A program made the translations under genes and the position numbers. Shown in pieces: positions 49,580-57,667 of a stretch of 64,000 nucleotides of DNA. Below the pieces are notes generated by a model. The model saw only the letters and a program-made list of their open reading frames with translations, was not told the DNA's origin and did no database searches. Origin of the DNA: Promicromonospora thailandica (GTDB taxonomy: Bacteria; Actinomycetota; Actinomycetes; Actinomycetales; Cellulomonadaceae); the NCBI RefSeq assembly GCF_024171955.1, contig NZ_JAMTCS010000015.1, positions 62,001 to 126,000 on the forward strand, in the 5' to 3' direction. Every line of letters begins with the position of its first letter. Position 1 is the stretch's first letter.

Positions 49580-50692
49580 CTAGCCCTGAGCCTCGGCACC
49601 GGCCAGCGCGGACACCCCGCGCCACAGCGTGACGACGACGGCGCCCGCGACGAAGTCGTCCAGCCCGGAGGTCCGCCGGTGCTCGCGCACCGCGGCGGCC
49701 AGCTCGCCGACCGCGGCGTCGCACCGGGCCGCCGCGGCGCGCGCGGCGGCGGCGTCCTCGTCGTCGGGGGTGCCGCTGCCGCCCGCGACGTCGGAGCGCA
49801 GGCCGTCGGCGTACGCGCGCAGCGCCGCGACCAGGACGGGGCGCAGCCGGGGTCCGAGGGCGACGTCCTGCCGGTCCTCGCGCTCCCACTCGGCCAGGAG
49901 CCGCACGATGTCGTCGACGACGTCGGCCGCGGTGCCGAGCCGGTCGGCGCGGCGCGCCTGCGCCGTCGTCCACGCGTCGTACCGGGGTGCGCGGACGTTG
50001 GCGCGCACGGCCTCGCGCGCGGAGCCGACGGCGTCCCGTGCCCGGTCGATCGTCGGGGTCACCTCGCGGCGCCGCTGCTGCCACTCCTGCGCCAGCAGCG
50101 GCCCCTCGCGCTCCAGGCGCAGGGCGAGCAGCGAGACCTGGTCCAGCAGGACGTCGCGGAGGCGGTCGAGCGCGAGCTCGGTGGGGGTCAGCGGCAGCGC
50201 GGGCAGCAGCAGGTTCACCGCCACGCCGATGGCGGCGCCGGTGACGACGAGGCCCGCGTAGACGGTGACGTACTCCAGCGGGTCGCTGCCCCCGATGACG
50301 AGCACGAACAGGGCGGACGTGACCACCCACGACCCCACCTCGCCGAACACGCGCCAGCCCGCGCACAGGAGCGCGAGGGCCACGACGAGCGCGACGGACA
50401 GCACGCTCGAGGCGACGACGGCGTCCACGCCGCGCGCGATGACGGCGCCGAGCAGCAGCGCGCCCACCACCTGCACGGACTCGCGCACCGACCGGACCGC
50501 CGTCGTCGACGTGGCCACCACGGCGCCCAGCGGCGCGTAGTACGGGTACTCCGAGAACGGGGCGGGCGCGACCAGCCCCACGAGCCAGGCGAGCGCCGCG
50601 GCCAGCGCGCCCTTGGCCGCGAGCGACCACCGCGGGTGGCGCACCCAGTGCTCGCGCAGCGCCGACACGGTACGGACGGCGAGGGAGCGCAC
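49580..50692 (-). CDS. FUSC-family aromatic-acid-exporter-like membrane protein
   Basis: A 370-residue protein. Six membrane helices occupy residues 20-175 (KGALAAALAWLVGLVAPAPF, YPYYAPLGAVVATSTTAVRS), followed by a long cytoplasmic helical region (residues 180-370). This is the half-size FUSC/aromatic acid exporter layout. The GTG at 50692 is preceded by AGGAGGT with an eight-base gap; upstream reading lacks similarity. Substrate not known. Confidence 0.82.
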   Translation of the reverse strand: MRSLAVRTVSALREHWVRHPRWSLAAKGALAAALAWLVGLVAPAPFSEYPYYAPLGAVVATSTTAVRSVRESVQVVGALLLGAVIARGVDAVVASSVLSVALVVALALLCAGWRVFGEVGSWVVTSALFVLVIGGSDPLEYVTVYAGLVVTGAAIGVAVNLLLPALPLTPTELALDRLRDVLLDQVSLLALRLEREGPLLAQEWQQRRREVTPTIDRARDAVGSAREAVRANVRAPRYDAWTTAQARRADRLGTAADVVDDIVRLLAEWEREDRQDVALGPRLRPVLVAALRAYADGLRSDVAGGSGTPDDEDAAAARAAAARCDAAVGELAAAVREHRRTSGLDDFVAGAVVVTLWRGVSALAGAEAQG

Positions 50693-50803
50693 GATGGTGG
50701 ACCTCCTGGGGGTGGCGCGCGCTCCCGAGGTGCGGGTGCGAGCGGCGACGGTCCGCTCCATCGTAGGAGTCGACAGGCCACCCGAGCCCGAGGAGTGACA
50801 TAC

Positions 50804-51061
50804 ATGAGCGAGAACGCGAACGATCCCGGAGCCGACGAGCGCGTCCGGACCCCGGACGTGGACCAGATCCCCGACAGCTCGGCGGACGACTCCGTCAGCT
50901 CCGTGGACTCGGCGGACTCCCCGGCCTCCCCCGGCGGTGAACCAGCGGTCGACGACTCGGTGGACGTCGACCAGGACCGGTCCGTCACGGGCGCGATCCC
51001 CGGCGACTACCCCGAGGACAACCCCGACAAGGAGGGCGAGGACCGGTTCGACGCGGGCTGA
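50804..51061 (+). CDS. small acidic disordered protein
   Basis: An 85-residue protein extremely rich in Asp, Glu, Ser and Pro with no hydrophobic core and no Cys, Trp or His (VDQIPDSSADDSVSSVDSAD, GDYPEDNPDKEGEDRFDAG). CGAGGAG precedes the ATG at a good distance. It lies seven bases before the topoisomerase IB gene and so probably forms an operon with it. No family recognised; a DNA-mimic or chaperone-like role would be speculation. Confidence 0.6.
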   Translation: MSENANDPGADERVRTPDVDQIPDSSADDSVSSVDSADSPASPGGEPAVDDSVDVDQDRSVTGAIPGDYPEDNPDKEGEDRFDAG

Positions 51062-51068
51062 GGGGCAC

Positions 51069-52112
51069 ATGGCGGACCAGGGCCTCGTCGCGGACGGGCT
51101 CAACCACAGCTGCGACACCGACCGGGGCATCCGCCGGCGGCGGCACGGCAAGGGCTTCAGCTACCTCGACCACGACGCGCAGCGGATCACCGACCCGGAG
51201 GTGCTCGCGCGGGTCAGGGCCCTGGTCGTGCCGCCGGCCTGGACGGACGTCTGGATCTGCGCCGACCCGGCGGGCCACCTCCAGGCCACGGGCCGCGACG
51301 TCAAGGGCCGCAAGCAGTACCTGTACCACCCGAGGTGGCGCACGTTCCGCGACGGCGTGAAGTTCGACGACCTGGTCGCGTTCGGTGAGGGGCTGGCCGA
51401 CCTGCGCAAGCGCGTGGACGCGGACATGCGCTCGTCCCGGCTGGGCCTCGACCGGGTGGTCGCCACGGTGGTGCGGCTGCTCGACGAGACGCTGGTGCGC
51501 GTCGGCAACGACGAGTACGTGCGGTCCGGCGAGTCGTACGGGCTGACGACGCTGCGCACCCGGCACGCCACCGTCACCGGATCGGAGGTGCACTTCCGGT
51601 TCCCGGGCAAGTCCGGGGTCACCAACGACGTCACGGTGCAGGACCGGCGGGTCGCCGCCATCGTGCGGCGCTGCCGGGAGCTGCCCGGCCAGCGGCTGCT
51701 GCAGTACGCCGACGGCGACGACACCCGCAGCGTCGGGTCGCGCGACGTCAACGAGTACCTGGCCCGCGTGACGGGCGCCGACCACACGGCCAAGACGTTC
51801 CGCACCTGGGGCGCCAGCACCATCGCCTTCGCCCACCTGCGCCGCCTGGAGCCGGCCGACGCCCGCGAGCACGACGCGCAGCGGGTCGAGGCGGTGCGGA
51901 TCGCCGCCGAGCGCCTGCACAACACCCCGGCGGTGTGCCGCAAGAGCTACGTGCACCCCGCGATCCTCGCGGACGACCGGGCTGACCTGGACCGCCTCAT
52001 CGACCGGTCGGGGGCGAACGGCTCCCGCACCTCGACATGGATGGACGCCGACGAGCGCGCCCTGCTGAAGTTCTTGCGGGCGGTCGCCGAGGAGGCTCCC
52101 GGAGGGCGCTGA
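51069..52112 (+). CDS. DNA topoisomerase IB
   Basis: A 347-residue poxvirus-type topoisomerase that relaxes supercoils by a 3'-phosphotyrosyl intermediate. Catalytic Tyr294 lies in PAVCRKSYVHPAIL. GRKQYLYHPRWR, GNDEYVRSGESYGLTTLRTRH, HFRFPGKSGV (Lys181) and TAKTFRTWGAST (Arg245) supply the other active-site residues. Such enzymes are scattered in actinobacteria beside the essential topoisomerases. The ATG is preceded by GAGGGG overlapping the upstream stop region. Confidence 0.92.
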   Translation: MADQGLVADGLNHSCDTDRGIRRRRHGKGFSYLDHDAQRITDPEVLARVRALVVPPAWTDVWICADPAGHLQATGRDVKGRKQYLYHPRWRTFRDGVKFDDLVAFGEGLADLRKRVDADMRSSRLGLDRVVATVVRLLDETLVRVGNDEYVRSGESYGLTTLRTRHATVTGSEVHFRFPGKSGVTNDVTVQDRRVAAIVRRCRELPGQRLLQYADGDDTRSVGSRDVNEYLARVTGADHTAKTFRTWGASTIAFAHLRRLEPADAREHDAQRVEAVRIAAERLHNTPAVCRKSYVHPAILADDRADLDRLIDRSGANGSRTSTWMDADERALLKFLRAVAEEAPGGR

Positions 52113-52138
52113 GCAGGCACTCCGTCGACCGTGCTGCC

Positions 52139-52156
52139 GGTAAGGGTCCCCTTGCC
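52139..52156 (+). terminator. short hairpin after topoisomerase IB
   Basis: GGTAAGG pairs with CCTTGCC around a four-base loop (one G-T pair), 27 bp after the stop. Weak but correctly placed terminator candidate. Confidence 0.35.
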
Positions 52157-52273
52157 GATTCCGGTCGCGATCTCGCGCTTCTCCGGGAACAGGTGCAGAG
52201 TGATGGGAGCGGTCCCCGGCGCGCGCCCACCCGGCGTCAGCCGATCGGGAGCCGTCCTGCCGTCTGGAGACCC

Positions 52274-52987
52274 GTGAAGCCGTCGCAGCACCCGTCCACG
52301 TCGCCCTCAGCACCGGACGCCGAGGCGGTCGAGGCCGCTCTCGCGACCGGCCGCCCCGCCCCCGTCGGGCGCTACGTCCTCGACCTGGCCACGGGGCGGT
52401 GGGCGTGGTCGGACGAGGTGTTCGCGATGCACGGGTTCCAGCCGGGCGAGATCGTCCCCACCACCGAGCTCATGCTGACCCACAAGCATCCCGAGGACCG
52501 CGACCGCGTGGACCACGTGCTGCGCGACGCCGCCACCACGGGCCGGCCGTTCAGCTCGGTGCACCGCATCCGCGACGCGCGCGGCCGGATCCGCACCCTC
52601 GCCGTGACCGGGCAGTCCCGGCGCGACCCGGGCACCGGCCGCGTCACCGAGCTGTACGGCTACTTCATCGACGTCACCGAGGCGCACCGCGAGGAGGCCC
52701 AGCGCGAGGCGACCGCCTCGATCCGCGCGGCGGCCGAGAACCGGGCCGCGATCGAGCAGGCCAAGGGCGTGCTCATGGTCACCTACGGCACGGACGACGC
52801 CGCGGCGTTCGAGCTGCTCCGCTCGGCGTCCAACCGGCTCAACGTCCCGGTCCGCGACCTGTCCCGGTGGCTGGTGCACTGGTTCTCCGGCCCCGGGATG
52901 ACCGAGTTCCCGACGCCCGACGAGGTGGCCGAGTTCCTGTCCTCACCTGTCCCGTCCGCCGACCCGGACGAGGGCCCGGAGGGCTGA
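52274..52987 (+). CDS. PAS and ANTAR-type regulator, second copy
   Basis: A 237-residue paralogue of the protein at 28512-29285. The PAS domain keeps the same core (VLDLATGRWAWSDEVFAMHG, HKHPEDRDRVDHVL, YGYFIDVTEAHREEAQREA), and the C-terminal helices AAIEQAKGVLMVTYGTDDAA and LRSASNRLNVPVRDLSRWLV form an ANTAR domain. Its GTG start follows GGAG. Gene position just before the Hsp20 gene and CIRCE site may only be incidental. Confidence 0.86.
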   Translation: MKPSQHPSTSPSAPDAEAVEAALATGRPAPVGRYVLDLATGRWAWSDEVFAMHGFQPGEIVPTTELMLTHKHPEDRDRVDHVLRDAATTGRPFSSVHRIRDARGRIRTLAVTGQSRRDPGTGRVTELYGYFIDVTEAHREEAQREATASIRAAAENRAAIEQAKGVLMVTYGTDDAAAFELLRSASNRLNVPVRDLSRWLVHWFSGPGMTEFPTPDEVAEFLSSPVPSADPDEGPEG

Positions 52988-53041
52988 CGACAGGCCGTTC
53001 GGCACCCGGCGAGACCGCCCTGATCGCGTCGGCCCGAGGTG

Positions 53042-53068
53042 TTGGCACTCCCAGGAGGAGAGTGCTAA
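53042..53068. promoter_or_regulatory. CIRCE element over the hsp20 promoter
   Basis: TTGGCACTC-N9-GAGTGCTAA matches the HrcA operator TTAGCACTC-N9-GAGTGCTAA except one base. The left arm includes a -35-like TTGGCA, and TAAAAA at the right end is a possible -10 box, so bound HrcA would cover the promoter. It is about 95 bp upstream of the Hsp20 start. Confidence 0.9.
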
Positions 53069-53161
53069 AAAAGTGCTGTAGCCCGACGGCGGACCGGTAC
53101 CGCCGTCAGCGCCGCGGTCCTGGAGGGGCCAGGACCGCACCAGCACGGGAGGTGATGCGCG

Positions 53162-53614
53162 ATGGCTACGTACTGGGACCCGTTCCAGGAGATGGACCGG
53201 CTGTTCAGCACGTTCGCGGGGAACGCACGGCAGTCCGGCACGTTGCCGATGGACCTGTTCCGCACCGGCGACCACTACGTCCTGTCCATGGACCTGCCGG
53301 GGGTCGACCCGGGCACCATCGACGTCTCGGTCGAGGACCGCACGCTGACCGTGCGCGCCGAGCGCACGCAGCGGTCGGGCGACGAGGCCCAGTGGCTGGT
53401 CCGGGAGCGCCCCACGGGCACCTTCGCCCGGCAGCTCACCATGGGCCGCGGGCTCGCCCTGGACAAGATCTCCGCGTCGTACACCGACGGCGTCCTGTCG
53501 CTGACCATCCCGGTGAGCGAGGACGCCCGCCCGCGCAAGATCGAGGTGGCCCACTCCGGCGGCACCACCGCGATCGGCCAGGGCGCGGGTGAGCGCCAGA
53601 CGATCGAGTCCTGA
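53162..53614 (+). CDS. small heat-shock protein Hsp20
   Basis: A 150-residue alpha-crystallin-type holdase chaperone. YWDPFQEMDRLFSTF opens the protein; the crystallin domain spans about 35-130 with YVLSMDLPGVDPGTIDVSVE, TGTFARQLTMGRGLALDKI and TDGVLSLTIPV, the last being the conserved G-V-L-x-L/I-x-I/V-type motif. CACGGGAGGTGATGCGCG precedes the ATG. A CIRCE element upstream predicts heat induction through HrcA. Confidence 0.93.
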   Translation: MATYWDPFQEMDRLFSTFAGNARQSGTLPMDLFRTGDHYVLSMDLPGVDPGTIDVSVEDRTLTVRAERTQRSGDEAQWLVRERPTGTFARQLTMGRGLALDKISASYTDGVLSLTIPVSEDARPRKIEVAHSGGTTAIGQGAGERQTIES

Positions 53615-53637
53615 CCCTCCGGCACCCACCGGACACC

Positions 53638-53669
53638 CACCGGCCCGGCGCCCCCGCGCCGGGCCGGTG
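53638..53669. terminator. bidirectional terminator between hsp20 and the CDGSH gene
   Basis: CACCGGCCCGGCG at 53638-53650 pairs perfectly with CGCCGGGCCGGTG at 53657-53669 around a six-base loop. It lies between two convergent genes. Confidence 0.75.
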
Positions 53670-53677
53670 CGGTGGTC

Positions 53678-53956
53678 TCAGCCGGCAGCACCAGCCGACG
53701 CCTCCGGCGACCGGAAGCCGTTGACCTTGTGCGTGCCGTCGCACCAGGGCGCGATCGCCGTGCCGCCGCAGCGGCACAGCGCGACCGTGGCGCGACGGCG
53801 CGGCACGGGCTCGCCGTCCGGCCCCAGGATCGTGGCGGGGCCGCGCACCAGCAGCGGCCCGTCGGGGCAGGCCGTGACGGTGACGTCGCCACGACGGGCG
53901 GGCTCGGGCGGTACGGGCTCGGGCACGGCTGCGCTCCCTCGTGGACGGGTCGACAT
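53678..53956 (-). CDS. CDGSH iron-sulfur domain protein
   Basis: A 92-residue protein with the three-Cys, one-His CDGSH motif: CRCGGTAIAPWCDGTH, which binds a 2Fe-2S cluster. The first 55 residues carry a MitoNEET-like N-terminal part (VTACPDGPLLVRGP, LGPDGEPVPRR). It is divergent from, and about 145 bp from, the diiron-protein gene; functional linkage through iron chemistry is possible. Confidence 0.88.
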   Translation of the reverse strand: MSTRPRGSAAVPEPVPPEPARRGDVTVTACPDGPLLVRGPATILGPDGEPVPRRRATVALCRCGGTAIAPWCDGTHKVNGFRSPEASAGAAG

Positions 53957-54102
53957 GATCGGTGCGACCGCCTCACCGTACGGCGCGGTCCGCCACTCGC
54001 AACCCGCGTCCGCGTTGCGAACCGGCCCGGTCCTACGCACGATGTGAACGGCGTCAAGCAGGGGCGCGAGCCCTCGCACGATTCGCAGGACCAGGAGCCG
54101 GC

Positions 54103-55233
54103 ATGACCTCCACCGCGATCCGGGACAGCGCCCCCACCTCCGACGACGCCCGCCCGGGCCCCGCCCGGCTGCCCCTGCCGCGGCCGCGCGGACCCGTGAG
54201 CACGGCACTGCTGGCCGCGCTCACCGCCGGCCCGCCCGACGGCGACCCGGCCCGCCTCGCCGCCCCGCGCGACGCCGTCGCCGAGGCGCTCGCCGCCGAA
54301 CCGGACCTGCTGGCAGACGCCGACCTGCAGCTCGCCCTCACGGTGCTCTACGAGCTGCACCACCGCGGCGTCGACCGGGTCGACGACGCGTGGGAGTGGG
54401 ACCCGGGCGCGCTCGCCGTGCGCCAGGCGCTGGAGGGACCGTTCGAGGCGGCGCTGCGCGCGCGGGCCGCCCAGGTGCGCGGCGCGCTGCCGGAGCCGGC
54501 CGCGACCGACGCCGCGGGGGTGGCCGCGTACCTGTTCGAGCTCGCCGCGGCGGACGGCGCCCCGAGCCTGGCCCGCTACGTCGCCAAGCGGGCCGACGCG
54601 GAGCAGGTACGGGAGCTGCTGGCGCTCCGCTCGCTGTACCAGCTCAAGGAGGCGGACCCGCACACCTGGGCGATCCCCCGCCTCAGCGGCGCGCCCAAGG
54701 CCGCGCTCGTCGAGATCCAGGCCGACGAGTACGGCGGCGGCCAGGTGGGCCGGATGCACGCCGAGCTCTTCGCCCGCACGATGCGCGGGGCGGGGCTCGA
54801 CGACACGTACGGGCGTTACGTCGACCTGGTGCCCGCGCCGGTGCTGGTGGCGCTCAACACCATGTCGCTGCTCGGGCTGCACCGGCGCCTGCGCGGGGCG
54901 ATCGCCGGGCACCTGGCCGCGTTCGAGATGACGTCGTCCATCCCCAGCCGGCTGGTCGGCGACGGCCTGCGGCGCCTGGGGCACGAGCCCGGCACCACCG
55001 AGTACTTCGACGAGCACGTCGAGGCCGACGCCGTGCACGAGCAGATCGCGGCGCGCGACCTGGCCGGCCGGCTCGCCGAGGACGACCCCGCGCTGCGCGA
55101 CGACGTGCTGTTCGGCGCCGCCGTCTGCCTGGCCGTGGAGGGCGACGTCGCCGCCCACGCGCTCGACCGCTGGCGCGCGGGCGCCTCGGCGCTGCTCGCG
55201 CCCCTGGACGGTCCGCTCGACGGCCGTGGCTGA
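54103..55233 (+). CDS. iron-containing redox protein of the heme-oxygenase-like diiron superfamily
   Basis: A 376-residue helical protein. YQLKEADPHTWAIPRL (Glu183, His187), LVEIQADEYGGGQVGRMHAE (Glu204, Glu209, His219) and DEHVEADAVHEQIAARDLAG (His305, Glu307, His312) are the metal-site segments of this superfamily, whose characterised members oxidise or cleave C-H, C-N or C-C bonds using a diiron centre. The protein is longer than the usual single domain, with an N-terminal 90-residue Ala/Pro-rich region. It overlaps a glycosyltransferase gene by eight bases. Confidence 0.8.
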   Translation: MTSTAIRDSAPTSDDARPGPARLPLPRPRGPVSTALLAALTAGPPDGDPARLAAPRDAVAEALAAEPDLLADADLQLALTVLYELHHRGVDRVDDAWEWDPGALAVRQALEGPFEAALRARAAQVRGALPEPAATDAAGVAAYLFELAAADGAPSLARYVAKRADAEQVRELLALRSLYQLKEADPHTWAIPRLSGAPKAALVEIQADEYGGGQVGRMHAELFARTMRGAGLDDTYGRYVDLVPAPVLVALNTMSLLGLHRRLRGAIAGHLAAFEMTSSIPSRLVGDGLRRLGHEPGTTEYFDEHVEADAVHEQIAARDLAGRLAEDDPALRDDVLFGAAVCLAVEGDVAAHALDRWRAGASALLAPLDGPLDGRG

Positions 55234-56239
55234 GGCGCTCTACCTGCTGCCGCTGCGGCGGTCGTCCGTCGACCCCGGCGAGCTGGCCGACCTGGCCGCC
55301 TACCTGCGCGACGTGTCCCGGAGCCTGCCCGTCGTGGTCGCGGACGGGTCCCCGGCCGAGGTCCGGGCGCGGCACGCCGCCGCGTGGGGCCCTGGGGTGC
55401 GCACCGTGGTCGTGGGGCACGCGCCGCCGGGCGCCAACGGCAAGGTGGTCGGCGTGCGGGCCGGGCTCGCCGCGACGACCCACCCCCTCGTGGTGGTCGC
55501 CGACGACGACGTGCGGTACGACCACGCGGCGCTCGACCGGGTCCTCGCCGCGCTGGACGGCGCCGACCTCGTGGTGCCGCAGAACGTCTTCGTGCCCCGC
55601 CCGTGGCACGCCCGCTGGGACACGGCGCGCACCCTGGTCAACCGCGCCTTCGGGCACGACTACGGCGGGACGGTCGCGTTCCGCCGCACCGCCCTCGGGC
55701 CGGCCGGGTACGACGCCGGGGTGCTGTTCGAGAACCTGGAGCTGGAGCGCACCGTCCGCGCGCGCGGCGGCCGGGTGGTGCACGTGCTCGACCTGGTCGT
55801 GGCCCGGCGTCCGCCCGACGTCGGCCGGTTCGCCGAGCAGCGGGTGCGTCAGGCGTACGACTCGTTCGCCCAGCCGCCCCGCCTGCTGACCGAGCTCGCG
55901 CTCGCACCCGTGCTGGCGGCGGCCGCCGTCGCGGCGCGGCGGGCCGCGCCGCGACCCCGGCGGCTCGGTCGCGCGGCCGCCGGCACGGTGCTCGCCGGGG
56001 CGGTGCTGGTCGCCGAGGCGGGCCGACGGCGCGGGGGCGGCGCCGGACACTTCCCGCCGACGGCGGCGCTCTGGGCGCCCGCCTGGGTGCTGGAACGCGC
56101 GGTCTGCGTCTGGCTCGCGGTCGCGCGGCGGCTCGGTGGCGGCATGCCGTACGCCGGCACCCGGCTGCGCTGCGCGGCCCACACCGTGGCCGAGCTCCGG
56201 GCGCGCGCCGGCGCGCCCACCGCGGGGACCGGGTGCTAG
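55226..56239 (+). CDS. GT-A glycosyltransferase coupled to the diiron protein
   Basis: A 337-residue glycosyltransferase with PGANGKVVGVRAGLAATTHP and the metal/nucleotide-sugar motif VVVADDDVRYD at 90-99. GGTVAFRRTAL and LFENLELERTVRARG are typical acceptor-side elements of family-2-like enzymes. The C-terminus has several hydrophobic segments, so membrane association is likely. GTG start within the stop of the diiron gene. The product is unknown; a small glycolipid or natural-product tailoring step would fit both partners. Confidence 0.75.
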   Translation: MAEALYLLPLRRSSVDPGELADLAAYLRDVSRSLPVVVADGSPAEVRARHAAAWGPGVRTVVVGHAPPGANGKVVGVRAGLAATTHPLVVVADDDVRYDHAALDRVLAALDGADLVVPQNVFVPRPWHARWDTARTLVNRAFGHDYGGTVAFRRTALGPAGYDAGVLFENLELERTVRARGGRVVHVLDLVVARRPPDVGRFAEQRVRQAYDSFAQPPRLLTELALAPVLAAAAVAARRAAPRPRRLGRAAAGTVLAGAVLVAEAGRRRGGGAGHFPPTAALWAPAWVLERAVCVWLAVARRLGGGMPYAGTRLRCAAHTVAELRARAGAPTAGTGC

Positions 56240-56251
56240 CCTGTCTCGCAT

Positions 56252-56476
56252 CGTGAGCACCTTCACCTGTCCCTGCTGTCGCCGCTGAGCGGTCGCCGTC
56301 CCGGCGACCCCCTGGCGCGATCCCTCGCGCCGCCGACAGCAGGTCCTCGCTCACGTGTCCTTCCGGGCACACCCGCACCCTGACCCCGGGCGCCCACGCG
56401 GCCGGGTTCCCGGGCGGTCCCCCCGGAGGCCGGGGCCGTGTCGTCGGCGCACCCGACCCCCGGAAGGACTTCTGCC
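56252..56476 (+). promoter_or_regulatory. attenuator-type leader RNA of the organosulfur locus
   Basis: CCTGCTGTCG (56272-56281, covering the Cys-Cys codons) can pair with CGACAGCAGG (56334-56343), and CGTGAGC (56252-56258) with GCTCACG (56349-56355), closing the leader ORF in a long-range stem. Between them are two perfect 7-bp hairpins: GGTCGCC/GGCGACC (56291-56309) and GGCGCGA/TCGCGCC (56314-56331). A further hairpin CCCCGG-AGG-CCGGGG lies before the dioxygenase ribosome site GGAAGGA. Ribosome stalling at Cys codons would change which pairs form. Confidence 0.6.
56253..56288 (+). CDS. cysteine-codon upstream ORF (leader peptide)
   Basis: An 11-codon reading frame, MSTFTCPCCRR, starts with GTG and contains three Cys codons, two adjacent (TGC TGT at 56274-56279). 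A TAGCCT -10-like box at 56237-56242 puts the transcription start within a few bases of the GTG, so it is probably near-leaderless. Cys-rich leaderless ORFs act as cysteine-responsive attenuators in mycobacteria. This one heads an organosulfur locus and overlaps an RNA structure (next entry). Expression is not shown; the positional fit is strong. Confidence 0.7.
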   Translation: MSTFTCPCCRR

Positions 56477-57511
56477 ATGCCCAGCACTGCCATGCCCAGA
56501 ACTGCCGTGCCCGGTATCCCCGTGCTCGACCTCTCGCTGCTCGACGGCGACCCCGCCGACCAGGCCCGCTTCCGCGACGAGCTGCGCCGCGCGACCCACG
56601 AGGTCGGCTTCTTCTCCCTGGTGGGCCACGGCGTTCCCCGTGACCTGATCGACCGCGCCTACACGACGGCGCGGGCCTTCTTCGCGCTCCCCGAGGAGCA
56701 GAAGCTCGCCATCGAGAACGTCCGCAGCCCGCACTTCCGCGGGTGGACGCGCATGGGCGGCGAGCGCACGCTCGGCCGCGTCGACCAGCGCGAGCAGATC
56801 GACATCGGGGCCGAACGGCCGGCCGTGCCCGCCGGCCCCGGCACCCCGGACTACTGGGCCCTGGAGGGCCCGAACCTCTGGCCCGCGGCGCTGCCCGGTC
56901 TGCGCGAGGTCGCGCAGGAGTGGCTGACGCGGCTCGACGGCGTGGCCACGCGGCTGCTGCGGGCGTGGGCCGAGGCGCTCGGCGCCTCGGCCGACCACTT
57001 CGACGCCGTGTTCGAGCGGCCCTCGCCGCACCTGAAGATCGCGCGCTACCCGGGCGTCGCGGCCGCCGCGCCCGCCCAGGGCGTCGGCGCGCACAAGGAC
57101 CTCGGCGTGCTCACGCTCCTGTCCGTCGAGGACGGCAAGGCGGGCCTGCAGGTCGAGAAGGACGGCGAGTGGCTCGACGTCGTACCGCCCGCCGGGGCGT
57201 TCGTCGTCAACATCGGCGAGCTGCTCGAGATCGCGACGGACGGCTACCTCAAGGCGACCCTGCACCGGGTGGTCTCCCCCGCACCTGGTACCGAGCGCAT
57301 CTCCGTCCCGTACTTCCACGGGCCCGCGCTCGACGCCCGCATCCCCGCGATCGAGCTGCCGGCCGAGCTGCGCGCGCAGGCACCCGGCGTCACGCGCGAC
57401 CCGGCCAACCCGCTGCACGCCGTGTTCGGCGAGAACTGGCTCAAGAGCCGCGTCCGGGCGCACCCGAACGTCGTCGAGGCGCAGCACCCGCACCTGCTCC
57501 AGGCGGTCTGA
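56477..57511 (+). CDS. isopenicillin-N-synthase-like 2-oxoglutarate/Fe(II) dioxygenase
   Basis: A 344-residue non-heme iron oxygenase. The metal triad is His206 and Asp208 in VGAHKDLGVL and His263 in ATLHRVVSP; Arg274 and Ser276 (ERISVPYF) bind 2-oxoglutarate. The N-terminal DIOX_N part has FFSLVGHGVPRDLI. MPSTAMPRTAVPGIP at the start reflects a small duplication. The gene follows the Cys-codon leader and ends in a hairpin, so it may be the attenuator's direct target. A desulfonation or sulfur-compound oxidation role is inferred from the neighbours. Confidence 0.85.
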   Translation: MPSTAMPRTAVPGIPVLDLSLLDGDPADQARFRDELRRATHEVGFFSLVGHGVPRDLIDRAYTTARAFFALPEEQKLAIENVRSPHFRGWTRMGGERTLGRVDQREQIDIGAERPAVPAGPGTPDYWALEGPNLWPAALPGLREVAQEWLTRLDGVATRLLRAWAEALGASADHFDAVFERPSPHLKIARYPGVAAAAPAQGVGAHKDLGVLTLLSVEDGKAGLQVEKDGEWLDVVPPAGAFVVNIGELLEIATDGYLKATLHRVVSPAPGTERISVPYFHGPALDARIPAIELPAELRAQAPGVTRDPANPLHAVFGENWLKSRVRAHPNVVEAQHPHLLQAV

Positions 57512-57516
57512 CGGCG

Positions 57517-57546
57517 CCGGGCCGCTGCCGAGAGGCGGCGGCCCGG
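57517..57546 (+). terminator. hairpin after the dioxygenase gene
   Basis: CCGGGCCGCTGCC (57517-57529) pairs with GGCGGCGGCCCGG (57534-57546), one T-G pair, around a GAGA loop. A strong stem five bases after the stop; it would end or reduce transcription before the next genes. Confidence 0.7.
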
Positions 57547-57584
57547 TGTGCGCCTGGCCTCGTGTCCACATGGTGAGAGCAATC

Positions 57585-57623
57585 GACCAGGGTCTGGTCA
57601 AGGGCGGATCTCGCGCCTATACC
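57585..57623 (+). promoter_or_regulatory. promoter with overlapping GACCAG palindrome
   Basis: GACCAG-GGT-CTGGTC at 57585-57599 overlaps a -35-like TGGTCA (57595-57600), 17 bases before TATACC (57618-57623). This looks like a second, repressible promoter for the flavin reductase/transporter genes. Confidence 0.55.
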
Positions 57624-57667
57624 TCCCCCTCGTCAGGCGAGACCGGCCCCGACGCGAGGAGCACACC

